DNA of 64,000 bases from Allacma fusca (taxonomy: Eukaryota; Arthropoda; Collembola; Symphypleona; Sminthuridae), in the NCBI GenBank assembly GCA_947179485.1, contig OX359246.1, positions 18,104,001 through 18,168,000 of the forward strand, read 5' to 3'. Below are positions 11,800-24,448 of this stretch, in pieces (position 1 is the stretch's first letter; each line of letters starts with the position of its first letter). The position numbers and the translations under genes were made by a program. The notes under the pieces are model-generated. The model saw only the letters and a list, made by a program, of their open reading frames with translations, searched no databases and was not told where the DNA came from.

Positions 11800-13105
11800 G
11801 CTATTTATTAGACAAGGAAACTTTCGAGAACTAACTTTTAGTTACACGGCAAATGTGAGTTAATTTGACAAATTTCCGTTTATACGTGCAGTGCAAATTA
11901 AAAGAAGCTGTGGAAAAATTTATTCTAACCTGTAGAATATCTTACCTCTTGGCATATGTACATGCATGTGTCAAGGCTATAATTCATTCTTGTCGTTTGT
12001 TCTGAGTAGCATTTAAGTTCATGAATTATGGAGCCCGTTCCTTTCGAATCTCACTGTCTTAGAATAATGATATTTTTTACAGTGCGGATGCTCACGCTGT
12101 ACTTCTAAAACCCCATTATGTATATATATCAAGGTGTGAAGAACAGTATGTAAATTTTTTTTCAAGTTCCCATGTTTTGGTTAGTAAAATTTAGTAAAGA
12201 AATTTAAAAATAATCATATTTATAGTAAATTTGATGCTGGAAAAAGCATATTTGCTCTGGCATGTATTTTAGTGTCACACAATTTACAGTATAAAGCTTG
12301 TGAGTCACAAGTCACTTGCGCTCCTCAGACTTCTTTTTAAATACAGCAGTAATTATCCTAATATGAGGAAATAAAGTTTGCAAATTTTGGTGAGGGCAGT
12401 TTTCCATTTTCAAATGCTTAAGTGAGATTTAATTTAATTTGCATAGTAAGAAATCAATTATTGCAAATATTTTAACATTTTATCTGATATGTAAACGTTA
12501 CAGGGGTGAAGACAAACCCTAAGGCAGCAAGTTGGCTCAAGGTAAACTGATGTGAATTATATTTTCCGAAGAAACTTTCATTTCCTTCATTTCCGACTGC
12601 AATCCGCTCCGTAGCTTACAAGGCTGATACCTAAGTAAAGGGAAAAGATTAAAGATTTAAGAGGGTGCTGAAAATGATGATACATTATTACAGTTTAAAT
12701 TATATAGCTCAATGTGATACTGTACTTTGTTGTTGTTCTTTCGTGTTATTCTATGTATTTTAAATTCGTATTGCTCACAAATGCAGAGCTATTGATACTC
12801 TTTCTTTGCTTCAACTTTTTATTGTCAGAAAATAATGAAATAGTACACCAAAAAAATTATACCGGATAAGTATCCTATTTATGAGTAAAAATTGTAAGGA
12901 CGCTAAATTTACCTTTGCCAGGCTCCCGACATTTAGCGCATTCCAGCTCTTTAGGACTGTCGTAGCCATTCCCATAATTGTCGCAAACAGCTTTATACGG
13001 AACCTTTTGACTGAAATCACAAACCCGGTCGCAGTTTTGCGCCTCGGCGTATTCACTGCAAAGAGTAAATACTACGAAAACGGTTAAAATGATAACGATC
13101 TTCAT
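11781..13105 (-). CDS. small secreted cysteine-rich peptide, Kazal-like (two exons, 70 residues)
   Basis: Exon 1 is 12,913-13,105: ATG at 13,105, a hydrophobic signal peptide (MKIVIILTVFVVFTLCSEYA), then a mature part starting near AQNCDRVC. It ends in phase 1 at a GTAAAT donor. Exon 2 is 11,781-11,800: AAATAG acceptor, 20 nt, then TAG. The join gives PGKARKQAC-stop, so the sixth mature cysteine comes right before the stop. The segment YKAVCDNYGNGYDSPKELEC resembles the core of Kazal serine-protease inhibitors (VCxxxGxxYxxxxELxC). However, the usual fourth cysteine seems replaced by lysine and a CxxC follows, so disulfide pairing would differ. The intron is 1,112 bp. Family is tentative; secretion is the safer call. 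Confidence 0.55.
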
Positions 13106-13648
13106 TCTGGAAAATAGTTGGAGTTATAATTCTAAGAAGATAGAACTCTTCAAAGTTCCTGGATAATTAAATTCTCAGAAATGGAGGTTTATATACTCTC
13201 AAATACTGGAAAATTCATAAATAAAATATTTTGTGAAAGGAATTCCCTTGATTTATTTGACCTATTTCTTATTAGCGGTGGACAATAACTCAGTACAAAG
13301 AATATGTATGAGGAAAGTTAGTGGGATTTCGTAAATTAAAAAGATACCTTCCATCGGATTTTCCTCTTATTTTTAATTGTCTTAATTAACCTTGGAGCGC
13401 ACGTGGAATGCCATATTGTACTTTTTTACTTTCGTTTTCCGTATGGACATAAACAATCAGGGATTTTTTACAAAATAGAATTCCCGGAAAGTAGCTATGT
13501 GTATACTTACATATGTTTCCCAAAATATTTCATACTTAAGCTTCTGCGTTGAGATTTAAGTTACATGAAACTTCTGGATAGAAATGTGTATAATATAAAC
13601 TCTGATTTAGTACAATCAAAAACATGACTACAGTTGTATTATGCCCAT

Positions 13649-14518
13649 TAGTGGTCCCAATCTTTCAATTCAATTCAAAAAATTCGTTTTAATTCAATTC
13701 AAATTATGAATTGAATGAAATTCAATGATTCGATTCAATTCACGATTCACAGGATTCACTTTGATTCATTTTTGCGTGCTGAATTGAATCGAATGATGAT
13801 TCAAATCATTCAGACAGTAAAAGGTGGTAACATAAACATTTTATTTCAGGATTTTATAATGACTAGATACATAAAACTGCGAAAGATTATAATTCAAAAA
13901 ATTTCACTATCACTAAAATTGTCAATACAGTATACTCTCGCTATAAGGGATACCCTTATAAGGGATTATTTGATATAAGGGATTGGGATTTCCATTCCCG
14001 ATCCCCATTTACACAACATATAACACTATGGTCAGAAGGGACAAATTTTGCAAATTGAGCATCGATTATAGCGAGAGTTGACTGTAACTTTAGCAAATTC
14101 GAGTTGCATATCCTGCTAATTAATTGTCACATTATGATCTAAATTGGACGGTTAGTAAATGCTGTAATAATAAATTATAATAATTGATGTATTTCATGTA
14201 TAAAAATTATTATTTACAAAGTAATTGATAAGTGGGTTTCCCAACAAAAATCAAAAATGTCTCTCAGAAACACGTACGAAATTTTTAATGTGATGCGTTA
14301 CTTGCTGCATTTTTAGCGGGATATGCAAACAAATTCGTTGCAAGTGAATCATTTGAATCGTGATTCAAGGCATTTCGCGTGATTTCATTCATGAAGTGAA
14401 TTGAATGAAATGATTCAATTCATGCTTTGAATTGAATCGAAAAATGATGAATCAGAATTGAATTGAATCGAATCGAATCGAGTTTTTTTGATTCAGAATT
14501 GAAAGATCGGGACCACTA
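13649..14518. mobile_element. hAT-type non-autonomous element, GAATTGAATC motif
   Basis: Inverted termini TAGTGGTCCC and GGGACCACTA, flanked by the 8-bp duplication ATGCCCAT at 13,641-13,648 and 14,519-14,526. Both subterminal zones consist of AATTCAATTC/GAATTGAATC runs. No transposase. It lies at the left edge of tandem unit A; the matching site in unit C (GGCCCATATTAGC near 54,490) is uninterrupted, so insertion followed duplication. Confidence 0.8.
13928..14084. mobile_element. short TIR element (Tc1/mariner-like MITE) nested in the hAT element
   Basis: 157 bp with inverted termini CAGTATACTCTCGCTATA and its complement TATAGCGAGAGTTGACTG, flanked by TA on both sides. No coding capacity. 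Confidence 0.65.
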
Positions 14519-15221
14519 ATGCCCATATTAGCTTTTGCCTCTGATGAATGGAAAAGTGCAGTTTAGTTCATGTTAAATACTCCACAAGACTTCATCTTCG
14601 TCAATATCAACATAGCATCAAAAGGGTATTACGGAGTGCGGATGCCAATGGTCGGGTCTGACAAAGATTTTACTAAACTGGTATGGTCCAGTCTTTCGGA
14701 GCAAAACAGTAGCCAGGTTCAGAAATTCGGACCAAAGACAAAGGTCCACAAAAAGGAGCTGAATTAAATAATGATGGTTTAATCAGTAAAGTTTTTTAGA
14801 AAAATTGTACCTTTTAGTATGTCCCAAGGCATCAAATCTGCAATATTGCATGTACCGCAAATACAACATTTAAGCTTTAAAGTGACTTCCATTTTTAGCG
14901 TACACAAGTACAACTGGAACGAGGAGGGATGACAGGTGAAATACAGAAATGTACATTTTAAAAAAAAAAATCTTATACATTTAATTTATATGCATCGATG
15001 CAATAGTCGGTTTGAGCAAGACTTAAAGTAAGCAGGTTAATTGTTCCTGTAGATTATAAATTATGATTTATAATAGTAATTATTACATTCTTATTGTTGT
15101 AGGTAGAGAAGTTTGAAGAAAACATAAGTCGGCTATTCAAAAATACTAACAATAATATTTTTTTTATTTTGTAAATAGAAATTTTGAACAGAATATTTTT
15201 CTCTGACAAAGGTGTGCCTAC

Positions 15222-16217
15222 TAGTGTTTCTTGTCAATTGCAAGTTAACCGCAATTACTAATTGAACTTGCAAGTTCGGTTCAATTTCGGTTATTTTACA
15301 CCAGGGAATTGCAATTGTCGGTGCAAGTGCAATTTGTGTGTACTTAAATTGCAATTACAAAAGCATTAAGTACTTGCAATTACCGGTTAAGCACAACTGA
15401 AATTGCAAGAGATTCAATTGCAATTGCAAGTGCTTGCACTGCAAAAAGTTGCAATTTTAAAAATATTTATCAATTTAATTGCAACTTGATACCCTTTCGA
15501 ATTTGAGCGCAAAATTCCATAAAATGCCTCAATAAGTCATTTCGCGGTAGTAACTAATTATAACAATCTTGAGTATTGTCTCATCGAGTGTAGTTACTGT
15601 ACTTCCTGTACAATTTCGTCGGTGAGGACACAAAATGATCTGAATGCATTTTCGATTTGTATTAAAATGTTCCCATTAGCACAAAATGATATAAAAATAG
15701 GCCAAATATTTTAAGGATACGAAAGATATGCTGAACGATGAAATTTTATAATATTTCAGCCTTGGAGGCCTTGAAGGAAGGTAATTTCATTTTTGCATCT
15801 CTGTTTCATTATGCATTGCATCTAGATTATTTTATTTAATACCCTTTGTTCAATTTCGTAAAACAGCATGTATAAATACCATCTTGCTACCAATCAAAAA
15901 TGCACGGATCATTTTGTCGCTTCACCGACAATTTATACTGTATATATCAACTTGTATATTTGTTAACTTGCAATTACAAATTGCAATTGCACTTGCAATT
16001 GTACTTATCGGTGCAATTACTTCCAAATTTTGTTGCAATTGCCTTACCAACTGCAAGTAACTTATGAACTAATTGCAAGTTCAACTTCGGTTATTTGCAT
16101 GATTAAATTGCCACATTTTAGCAAGTACCAGTTACGGTATTACTAGTACTTGCATTATCAATTTAATTGTAATTGCAAGTTCGGTTATTCCCAAAACTTG
16201 CACCGACAGAAACACTA
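15222..16217. mobile_element. hAT-type non-autonomous element, TTGCAATTGCAAG motif
   Basis: Termini TAGTGTTTCTTGTC and GACAGAAACACTA, with the 8-bp duplication GTGCCTAC at 15,214-15,221 and 16,218-16,225. Subterminal zones are packed with TTGCAATT and TGCAAGTT. No transposase. A 202-bp relative sits at 21,908. Confidence 0.8.
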
Positions 16218-16655
16218 GTGCCTACTGATATTTGATTCGGGAAGAAGAGGAAACCATTGTAGCGATATAAATACTTCAGCAGCTAAATTAAATGTATCGA
16301 GCACGCAAAACCGAAATCGAGGTACCATTGTGACGAGGAAATGACTGTTAAGCAATAATTATTATTGCCCATATGTAACTATATATTTAAGTAATAAGGA
16401 AAAAAAATAGTTTTGAATTATATAAATAACACAAAATCAAGATCAAACGGCAAAGAGTCGGATTTGAACTTGAGACTTCTGACGATCCGTCATTTTTATG
16501 CTAGCCCTAATGTTTCGTATTTGATATGTTCGCTCTCCATCCTTAGCCTACACAGAATTCAAAATGTGTCACACTTTCAAAATCATACAAATTATTTTGC
16601 ATTAATAAAATATCAAACCACCTACAAAGATTCATAAAACACTCATTCTTAAAAA

Positions 16656-18653
16656 TTATCTCACGTATGCAAATTTCTGCCTAAGAAGGTCGCTCCACTT
16701 GGTTTGATCCAACAAATCGTCCAATGCGTCATCAAATATGACATGAGCCAAATTAAGAAATAAAGCAGCGAACTTATTTTCATTTCCTTGGACTTTTATA
16801 GCCACCAGAAATACTAGATCAGTTCCTTCAATCGCATATGCGAATGCCGCTACAATACATCTGAAAGCAAAGGTCCAAATCGGAAAATGTTACAGACCTG
16901 CCTTTATTATGATTTGTTCTTTATGTGAATTTCGTAGTTAAGCTTAGTTTACGTTTTCCCAGTTGCAATAAACATCTCCGAACCCAATGGTGGGACTTGA
17001 GCCAAATTTCTGGAACACTCACATGATCTGTATCCTCGAAGTTTTAATGAGGCGTTCAGACCATTAACTGCAATAGCAATAATAATTATAACATTGTAGT
17101 GATTGTGCGTTCCATCCAAAGAATTGTGTATTTTAATAACAAATAGATCACTGGACGTGAATCAACTTGAAAACTGACCAACTTCCATAATGCAGTTGAC
17201 CCCATCTGAAGATCCGACCAGGCTGGAGACTCTTTGTAAATAATCCAAGGTAACACACACGCCTGAAGATGTAGTTCTTCCAGGGCTAACTAAGGGAGCT
17301 ATATGAGATTGAACGCTGGATTCAAAAAATTCAATATTCACAATTGAATTGGGGTCTGGGGTCATATGACCTCTTACAAAAAACGATCCTTGGTTTGAAA
17401 ATATCTCAACAGGCGATTTGCTCAAACTAGACTAAACCCAAATCCAATGATTAAACTTTACATTTTCGAAGTACATGATTGTCATTTGTTTTTATCCACT
17501 TATACTTACTAATACCCAATCATCCTGCATGATCGATTTCCGTATCAACGTCCAATAGAGAGATTGACTCAAAGGAACGTTTGTTGGAGAAAATCCAATG
17601 CCCAATCGGCAAGTCTCATCGGAATTCATCCAGCAAACTATGGTCAAGCGCAATATCGTAGTTCCGATTTCAAAAGTCAACAACAACTTACATGAACCCC
17701 TAAAAATAGTATTACTCAGATCAGGCTAATTTTACACATACAAAATTATGTAATCACACGCTGGCAAATATCCTTTTTTTCATTACCCAATTCCTTGAAA
17801 ACATATTGCTTCGATTCCGTCACTATCGATCAGTGGCGGTAACCTTCGTTTCCGCCCACAATTTGGCGGGACATAATACAAGGGACTAAACAGGGTGGAC
17901 TTTGAATAGTTTGCTGAAAATAATTGATTACGTTAATTCTCAGTCCTTCAATGTCTCCATAATTAAAAACTGAACTAATTTTTGTTCCATATTTGAAGAA
18001 CGCGACACTCACCCAACTTTATTGCGCATGTTGGGGGCCCACGGAGCCGCAAATTTGAGAAGATCTTCAAAATTGATTCTTCAAAACTAATTGTTGACCC
18101 CTGAATCTTGGACTTGTGTTGAAGTTTTAATTCCTCGATACGAGCTTTCACCCAATCTCTTTCCTCATCAAGGGTCATACTTCTTATTTTCTTGGGCGCG
18201 TATTCCCCTGCCGGTTCTTTTGTAATTGAGTAAATCTCGGTTTCACGTTCGGATGAGCTCGATAAAAAGTTAATCTCAGTGCTGGGATTATCGAAGGGAA
18301 TGGTTTCTTTGATTTTGCTCACATCCAATTGCATTTGGTTCATGCTTTCTTTCAAAGCTTCATTTTCCTGCTTCAGTTCTCTCAACGTTGATGACTGTTC
18401 CTCCAATTGGGATTTGAGGCCAGATAACAATTCGTCCCTACAAATTACAAACCATTATGTTTTTTAGTCAAATTACAGACATATACAAATATATGTTGGC
18501 GGAAAATTTGTATGATAGTTAAAGTTTAAGTTGGAGTGAAATACACGTGGTTTAGTATTTTGACAAAATTTTAAAGTACTTCTGAAGTAACACTTCTTGC
18601 AAATAAAATTAATGAAAAGTTAGTTCTTGATTGATATTTTATATAACTTACAT
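16656..18653 (-). CDS. unknown coiled-coil protein, tandem copy A (about 438 residues)
   Basis: Coding pieces: AT at 18,652-18,653 (start codon split by the intron), then 18,013-18,437, 17,787-17,913, 17,510-17,699, 17,179-17,431, 16,953-17,067 and 16,656-16,860 (TAA). All introns are GT-AG and phases are consistent, giving 439 codons with stop. Residues 1-48 form a charged coiled coil (MDELLSGLKSQLEEQSS). A conserved block KKIRSMTLDEERDWVKARIE follows at about 83-102. The middle exons are rich in beta-like hydrophobic runs, weakly recalling TRAF/MATH folds; this is a guess. No catalytic motif, signal peptide or membrane span is seen. Exon 17,787-17,913 is coding only in a frame that has stops outside the exon, so it is easily missed. 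Copies B and C confirm the model. Function unknown; a cytosolic or nuclear scaffold is plausible. Confidence 0.65.
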
Positions 18654-20256
18654 TTTGAAATCTGGATTTAGTCTCAGCTTTTCGAACAATCCTTTTCACT
18701 ACTACTAAATGGGTATGGAAATTCTGTCCACGAGTAAATACAGTAGAGAAGGAAACTGTCAAAGTTGTTTAGTTGTGGAAGTCAAAGCATTTGCTTCACA
18801 TTCAAATTGCTGGACCATTATCAGTTCAAATTTAACAGCAACTGTTTACGAAAGCCTTTTTCTTGAGGATGCACAGGTTGCCATAATCATTTCCCACCTC
18901 TCATTGCCAACATAAGGGAGTAACTCAAAATATTTTATTTATTCCTCCTGCTTGAAACAAACTTAGTTTCAGGTTTTACCTTTGCAGCATTGACATGGAC
19001 TAAGATTTGACGTCACGGGTTCAATATAATTCATTTTTAAAAATGGGTTTTTAAAAGGTATTTCTTAATTTGTTAATTCTCATTTAAAATTTGTTTAGAA
19101 AAATCTTTGAAAACTTACTTTCGTGAGAAATTTCTAAAATTTGTAAAATCTCTGTAGCTATTTCAAATGTCTTTATAATGTGAATTTCAGACATGACAGG
19201 AGAAGACGGGTACGAAGGTTCGAGAAATTGTTCATGTAAGATCTGGCAGTTGTAAAAATAGTAAATAATTAATAATATAACCAAATGAGTAATTATCAAT
19301 AAAAGGGCTTTGAAATATTTTTAGTACAGATACATCGACCATAATAAAAAGACAACGTCAAGTTTGCTTCTCCTCCGACTTTTCTTCAATGGCGCTCCTT
19401 AAACAAATATTCTTTAAACTTGCTCCCTTACTCTTCCTGCATGTTCGTAGTTCACAACACAGTGGCTTATGTAATGGCTCCGCGGCTTTTAAATAAATTT
19501 GCGTTAAAATATTTTCCCAAACATATTTTATTTGAAAATAACAAAAATGAAGCTCACATTTTAAAAACCTAGCATTTGAATTGCTTTTTTAAACACTGTG
19601 TTCTCGTGTATCTTGACCCAGGTCATTAAAGTAGTTCTTATGTAAAAAAACAGGAACTAAATTTGCTGCTGGAAGGATATTTTCTGAATTACTCCCTTAT
19701 TTGGGCTAGAGAGATGGAGGGAAATGGTGTTTTATAAAATCATGATTTCTTAATTTGTTAGTTCTCATTCAGAAATTGTTTTTGAGAGCGTTTTAAGGTA
19801 CGTTTGTAGGAAATTTTAAGAGCTTTTCCTGAAACTACATGTCTCTGTAATGTGAATTCTGGACATGGCAGGAGGGGACATGGACCAAGGTTAGAGAAAT
19901 TTAGGGGCTAGAGGGGTGCGGGAGAAACGATGACGGCCTCCTTGTACAAGTATTGGTCCAGTAGAGTTAGTTTTACAAAATCATCTGATAATATCGTTCA
20001 ATACGTTGGATATGCGTGTATGTCTTATCGCCAAAGTTATCAGCTCATGAATAATTAGTTCAAGCTCAAGAAGGAAATTGTATGAGTTAAAAATAAGTAT
20101 AACTACATTGTACGGTGAACAGAAGCTTAATCCCAAAGAAGGAACATGGAAGGTAGGTAGAATTTTTTCCCGAAGGTCGAAGAAAGGCTTCATAAAATTT
20201 ATCGAAAATTGTATAGGTGCAGGAAGGGCGGGTTGTAAATAGCAATAGCCATCGGC
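18654..20256. other. 5' flank and non-coding part of unit A
   Basis: Contains the probable 5' UTR exon of gene A just above 18,653 and long AT-rich sequence repeated in units B and C. No second gene supported. Confidence 0.4.
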
Positions 20257-20672
20257 AGGGGTCGGATGTTTGTAAATCTCCCTGGAAGATTTTTTTCACT
20301 TTCCCTGCTGGTCATGACGTCCCTGTTCGAAGCAAATTCAAAACTCCCTGTTGACAAAATACTTTTCGTAAAATTCAAAAATCCCTGCTGAATAAAGGTT
20401 ACCAAATTTGAAAATCCCTGCTGACAAAAAATCATTTTCGTAAATCACCTCAACAATTTCGAAAATCCCTGTTGACAAAAATCATTTTCAGTAAAACACC
20501 TCAACAATTTCAAAAATCCCTGCTGACAAAAATTGTTTTTCATAAAACACCTCAACAATTTCGAAAATCCCTGCCAAACAAAAGGTCAACAAATTTGAAA
20601 ATCTGTTTGCAATCCCGTTTCAAAATTTCCCTGCTGAAAAATTTGTTTCTCTGGGAAGATTCTTCCAGAGGC
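20257..20672. repeat. degenerate tandem repeat element, AAATCCCTGCTGACAAA motif
   Basis: About eight degenerate periods of 45-60 bp built on AAAATCCCTGCTGACAAA. Starts with GTCGGATGTTTGTAAATCTC and ends near a hairpin-like GGAAGATTCTTCC. Units B and C lack it at the homologous place, so it is an insertion. A related copy is at 36,890-37,270 with the same left edge. Superfamily not assigned. Confidence 0.55.
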
Positions 20673-21907
20673 TTCATGCGAATGAAATCTGATGCATAAA
20701 ATACAAGTCATAAGTGTGAACGTTGTTAAACATTTGTTACAGCTTTCATTCATCACATTCATATGCGACGATACTGTTGATCAAAACGACTTCGGTTTCA
20801 ACATTAATGCACGTTTTGATACCATTTCTATAATTTTGTAATAAATGAAGATTCGAAATGAAGGAGGACTATTTTTGGAGGAAGTCTGAAGGAAGGGTGA
20901 GTTAGTTAAAAAATTGAAGCAGGCTGATGCCGATGAATTTTAAAGGCTTCATTTACTGGTAGAAAGAAGGAGGTCATTCATTTGAAGGCTTGAAGGAAGG
21001 TCAAATCATTTGAACTTCTCTGAGTTACTGTGAGGAGGATAAGTCTTTGACTTATCTCTCACCTCAAGTTACTCATTTAATCCCGTACCTCACAGCCAGC
21101 GAGTTACCCTCAATTCGTCAGTTTGCCCCCGAAATATACTTTTGATCACTCCCCAACAAAATAATTCTCGTATAACAAAATGTCATGGTGAATCATTAGA
21201 TTTTAATACAGCATTTCTATTTGCAGATAAAATATTGTGGTCTCATGAGAAAACTTTGTGACGCAAGAGCAAACGAATATTTTTTTTTTAATTTTTATTG
21301 TACTGGTTTAATACAGTGTAAAGTTTGTCCCACATTTTTATGTCCGGAGACAGCAATTTTTGATTACGTAAGTTAACATTACACTTAAATGAATCTCCAG
21401 GAAATTTCCTACAAATACAGCGTTCTGAAATGTTTTTACAGCCGTCCATGTAAAATGACGCAATCTGAAATTCTTCCTTATTCGCAGCTATTTAGAAACT
21501 GAAACTTTCTTATTGACGAGTCTGTTTCGTCCGTCCCTTCGTCTACAAAGGCGTCTACAAACAAAAAGTCGCACAATTTAACAACGGAATGATTTACGGA
21601 CATGGGACTTGTCCCAAAAAACGGTCATGCATTCTAGATGAGCCTTTTGGTATTATCCGTGACCCAGGGTAAACCGTTTGACCTCAGAAAATTATTTTCT
21701 GGATATAATTATCAAAAAATCTTGCATTCGCTATATCTTTCCAACGTATTGACGTATGGGCATGTGCCCTTTACAGATAACAATCCAACTCCATTTCCCT
21801 ACCCTACTATAAATCTTTAAATATAAGTTTGACTTTCCTGCACATGCAAACCAAGTTTGCCCAAATCAGTGCAGTGCACGGATTTTTCTGTTTCTCTCCT
21901 TCCTGAG

Positions 21908-22109
21908 TAGTGTTTCTGTCGGTGGAAGTATTGGGAATAACCGAACTTGCAATTACAATAATTATAATTGATAATGCAAGTACCAGTAATAGCTTAACTG
22001 GTACTTGACAAAATGTGACAATTAAATCATGCAAGTAACCGCAGTTTTGAACCGAACTTGCAAGTTCAATTAGTAATTGCGGTTAACTTGCAATTGACAA
22101 GAAGCACTA
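21908..22109. mobile_element. short hAT-type copy, same family as 15,222-16,217
   Basis: Termini TAGTGTTTCTGTCGG and GACAAGAAGCACTA, with the 8-bp duplication TTCCTGAG at 21,900-21,907 and 22,110-22,117. Interior carries the same TTGCAAGTT/AACTTGCAA motifs. Confidence 0.8.
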
Positions 22110-22856
22110 TTCCTGAGACAGAATTCCTGCCAAAACGTGTTCTCTATGACTAATTGTAAGTCTCATACTCAAAATGTTATCAGTAATGGATACACATACA
22201 AACGACTCTATACATATACATACCTATCAACTCATGGTTTGATGGTATGCGGTGTTTGATTATTATAATATAATCTGTAAAACATGAATTAATGTGAACT
22301 GCCTACACGTTAACTCAACATAGCTCATTTTTGCATAACTTCAGAACTTCTAACAAGGCATCACAACTGCCGTTTAAGAAAGACTTAAAATGAACCGATC
22401 AATTGTTCTGGTAGATTGTTATAAAAATAATTTTATTATATCTTTATTATTATATTTTATTATTAATAATATTACATTCCTATTGCTGCACGTAGAGAAG
22501 TTTCAAGAAAACATAAGTCGGCTATTCAATAATTATTACTATATTTTGTAAATATAAATTCACAAGTATCGTATATTCACAAGACATTTGACCCGTGTAC
22601 TTGTACAAGGGAATTATTTAAGTACTTATAATTCCTGGGGGATATTTCAATAACAGTTGCATATGTCAAACATGACCATGGTTGATAATTAAGCTTTTTC
22701 GAAAGCTTTTTTGCTTGATAGCCTTTTGGAAAGCAGTTGAGTTGAAACAGCAATCAAAAGTATAACTACTTGTGTTGAGCGTTAGGCCTATACAGTAAAA
22801 CCTGTATATAATGGCCGTTCATATAATGGATTCCTGTTAATAGTGAACACATTTTA

Positions 22857-23278
22857 GGGAGCGTTCACAAATGACGTCATCAAATTAGTGGGTGGGTGCT
22901 AACGGGAGATGATGATGTTGATGACGCAGTGGTAGGGTGGATTTGACCAAATGATGATGTCATCAACCGACGAATTTTACCCACAAATTGTTTTGCTTAA
23001 CCGTTAACAGTTATGGTAGTTTGATTCAACCTGCTTCGACTTGCTTACTTGCCAAAAATGCCCAAAATGCCAGGCATTTTCAAATTAAGACATTTTCAGG
23101 GCATTTTTAGGTAGACAGGTATAAAACCCAGGGCATTTTCAATTGTGCAGCCCTGGTGATGATGACGTCATTACATCGGGTGGGTGCGTCGTTTCATCAC
23201 ATGATGATGTCTGATGACAAGTGTGTGACTGGGTGCCTAAAACCAGTATTTTGGATGACGTCATTTGTGAACGCTCCC
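22857..23278. mobile_element. PIF/Harbinger-like MITE
   Basis: Inverted termini GGGAGCGTTCACAAATGACG, flanked by TTA at 22,854-22,856 and 23,279-23,281. A 3-bp TTA duplication is typical of PIF/Harbinger. 422 bp, no frame. Confidence 0.65.
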
Positions 23279-23514
23279 TTACTTCCCGGTTCCACCTCCT
23301 ATTATTTAACATAGGAAACTCCCTCCATATAATGGTTTTCTATATAGTGGAAACCTGCTCATAGTGGACTAATGATCCTACCCCTTCAGTTAAAAATGCA
23401 GCTTTAGGGACCTGTATATAGTGGTCAACCAGTCAGAACGAAGGGATACAACTCGCGCGAGCCCGAACCAATAACACAGCTGTTTGAGTTTAAATCAATT
23501 AAAGGCATTCGGAC

Positions 23515-24448
23515 CACTGCTGCCCGCCAAGTTTTAATTCTATTCTATTCTATTCTGTTTACAACTAAGTCTTGTATATTCAAGTCCTATTATATTCTAC
23601 TAAAGGTTTGGCGAGGCTATTCAAGTCTATTCCTATTCCAACAAAATTAGAGAATTCCTATTCTATTCCTATTCAAATTCTATTCACCAGCAATTAAAAA
23701 CCGCGCACTGAAAACTAGTGGATAAAGCGCGCTGTATAAATATAACTACATTTTCTTTCACAATTCCAATTTCCAGGTCCTTGAATTATAACTTGCTATT
23801 GACGATGATAATAAAATAACTGATATTTACCAAATTTACGAGTCACTTCCAGACAGAAGAGAATTAAAAGGCGTATAAATAATTATTTTGTACTCAATAA
23901 TTGGCAGTTAACAGGCCTGAACTAATAAAGTAATGCCTACCCTCAAAATATATTTCTAGTTTTTAGGGTGGCGCCAGCCTTTAGTAAAAAAACCTTGTCT
24001 GTGCGTCCGTGTGTGTGTCCTTCCGCACGATATCTCAAAAACCGCTGCACCGATTTCAATGAAATTTATATTTTAATTTTTTGAAAGAAATTATGAAATT
24101 TAAAAAAAAACTCAAAATTCGTCCTACTTTGACGGCGGTAACTGACGCCACCCTACTCGAAGCCTCAAATTATCGCGTATCAATGATTTTTACACATGCA
24201 ATCAAAGGGCTTTAGTTAATTTTTTTTGTTTATGACATTCTCAGAGGCTCAGATTTGAATAAGAATTTCGCTGTTTTTACTATTCAATTCTAATCTTGGC
24301 ATCAGGTGCATATTCTATTCTATTCTAGTCTGGGAGTTTCAAAAATCGAGCTATTCAATTCTATTCGATTTATTTCTGTATAAATTTCGGCAATTCCATT
24401 CAAATTCCTATTTTCCTATTCAAGTCGGAATAGAATAGGGCAGCAGTG
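23515..24448. mobile_element. hAT-type non-autonomous element, TTCTATTC motif
   Basis: Termini CACTGCTGCCC and GGGCAGCAGTG, with the 8-bp duplication ATTCGGAC at 23,507-23,514 and 24,449-24,456. Subterminal runs of ATTCTATTCTATTC on both sides. No transposase. Confidence 0.8.
23965..24154. repeat. 190-bp MITE, AGGGTGGCG family, nested inside the hAT-type element
   Basis: Left end AGGGTGGCGCCAGCC, right end CTGACGCCACCCT, with the GTCCGTGTGTGTGTCC block inside. It is the cleanest complete copy of the family seen at 1,351. Confidence 0.65.

Larger units (their letters stand above)
14527..22170. repeat. tandem unit A of the large segmental repeat
   Basis: Collinear by eye with units B (22,370-30,760) and C (54,266-63,009). 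Shared landmarks are GCTCTGATGAATGG at the left, the seven-exon minus-strand gene, the CATGGACCAAGG block and TTACTCCCTTAT. Units carry different transposon insertions. Ends are approximate because fragments such as 22,195-22,560 overlap the boundary. Confidence 0.65.

Noticed and set aside
17162..17686. Separate small proteins at 17,162-17,425 and 17,492-17,686
   Set aside because: They are exons of the spliced gene A; frames and splice sites join in phase.
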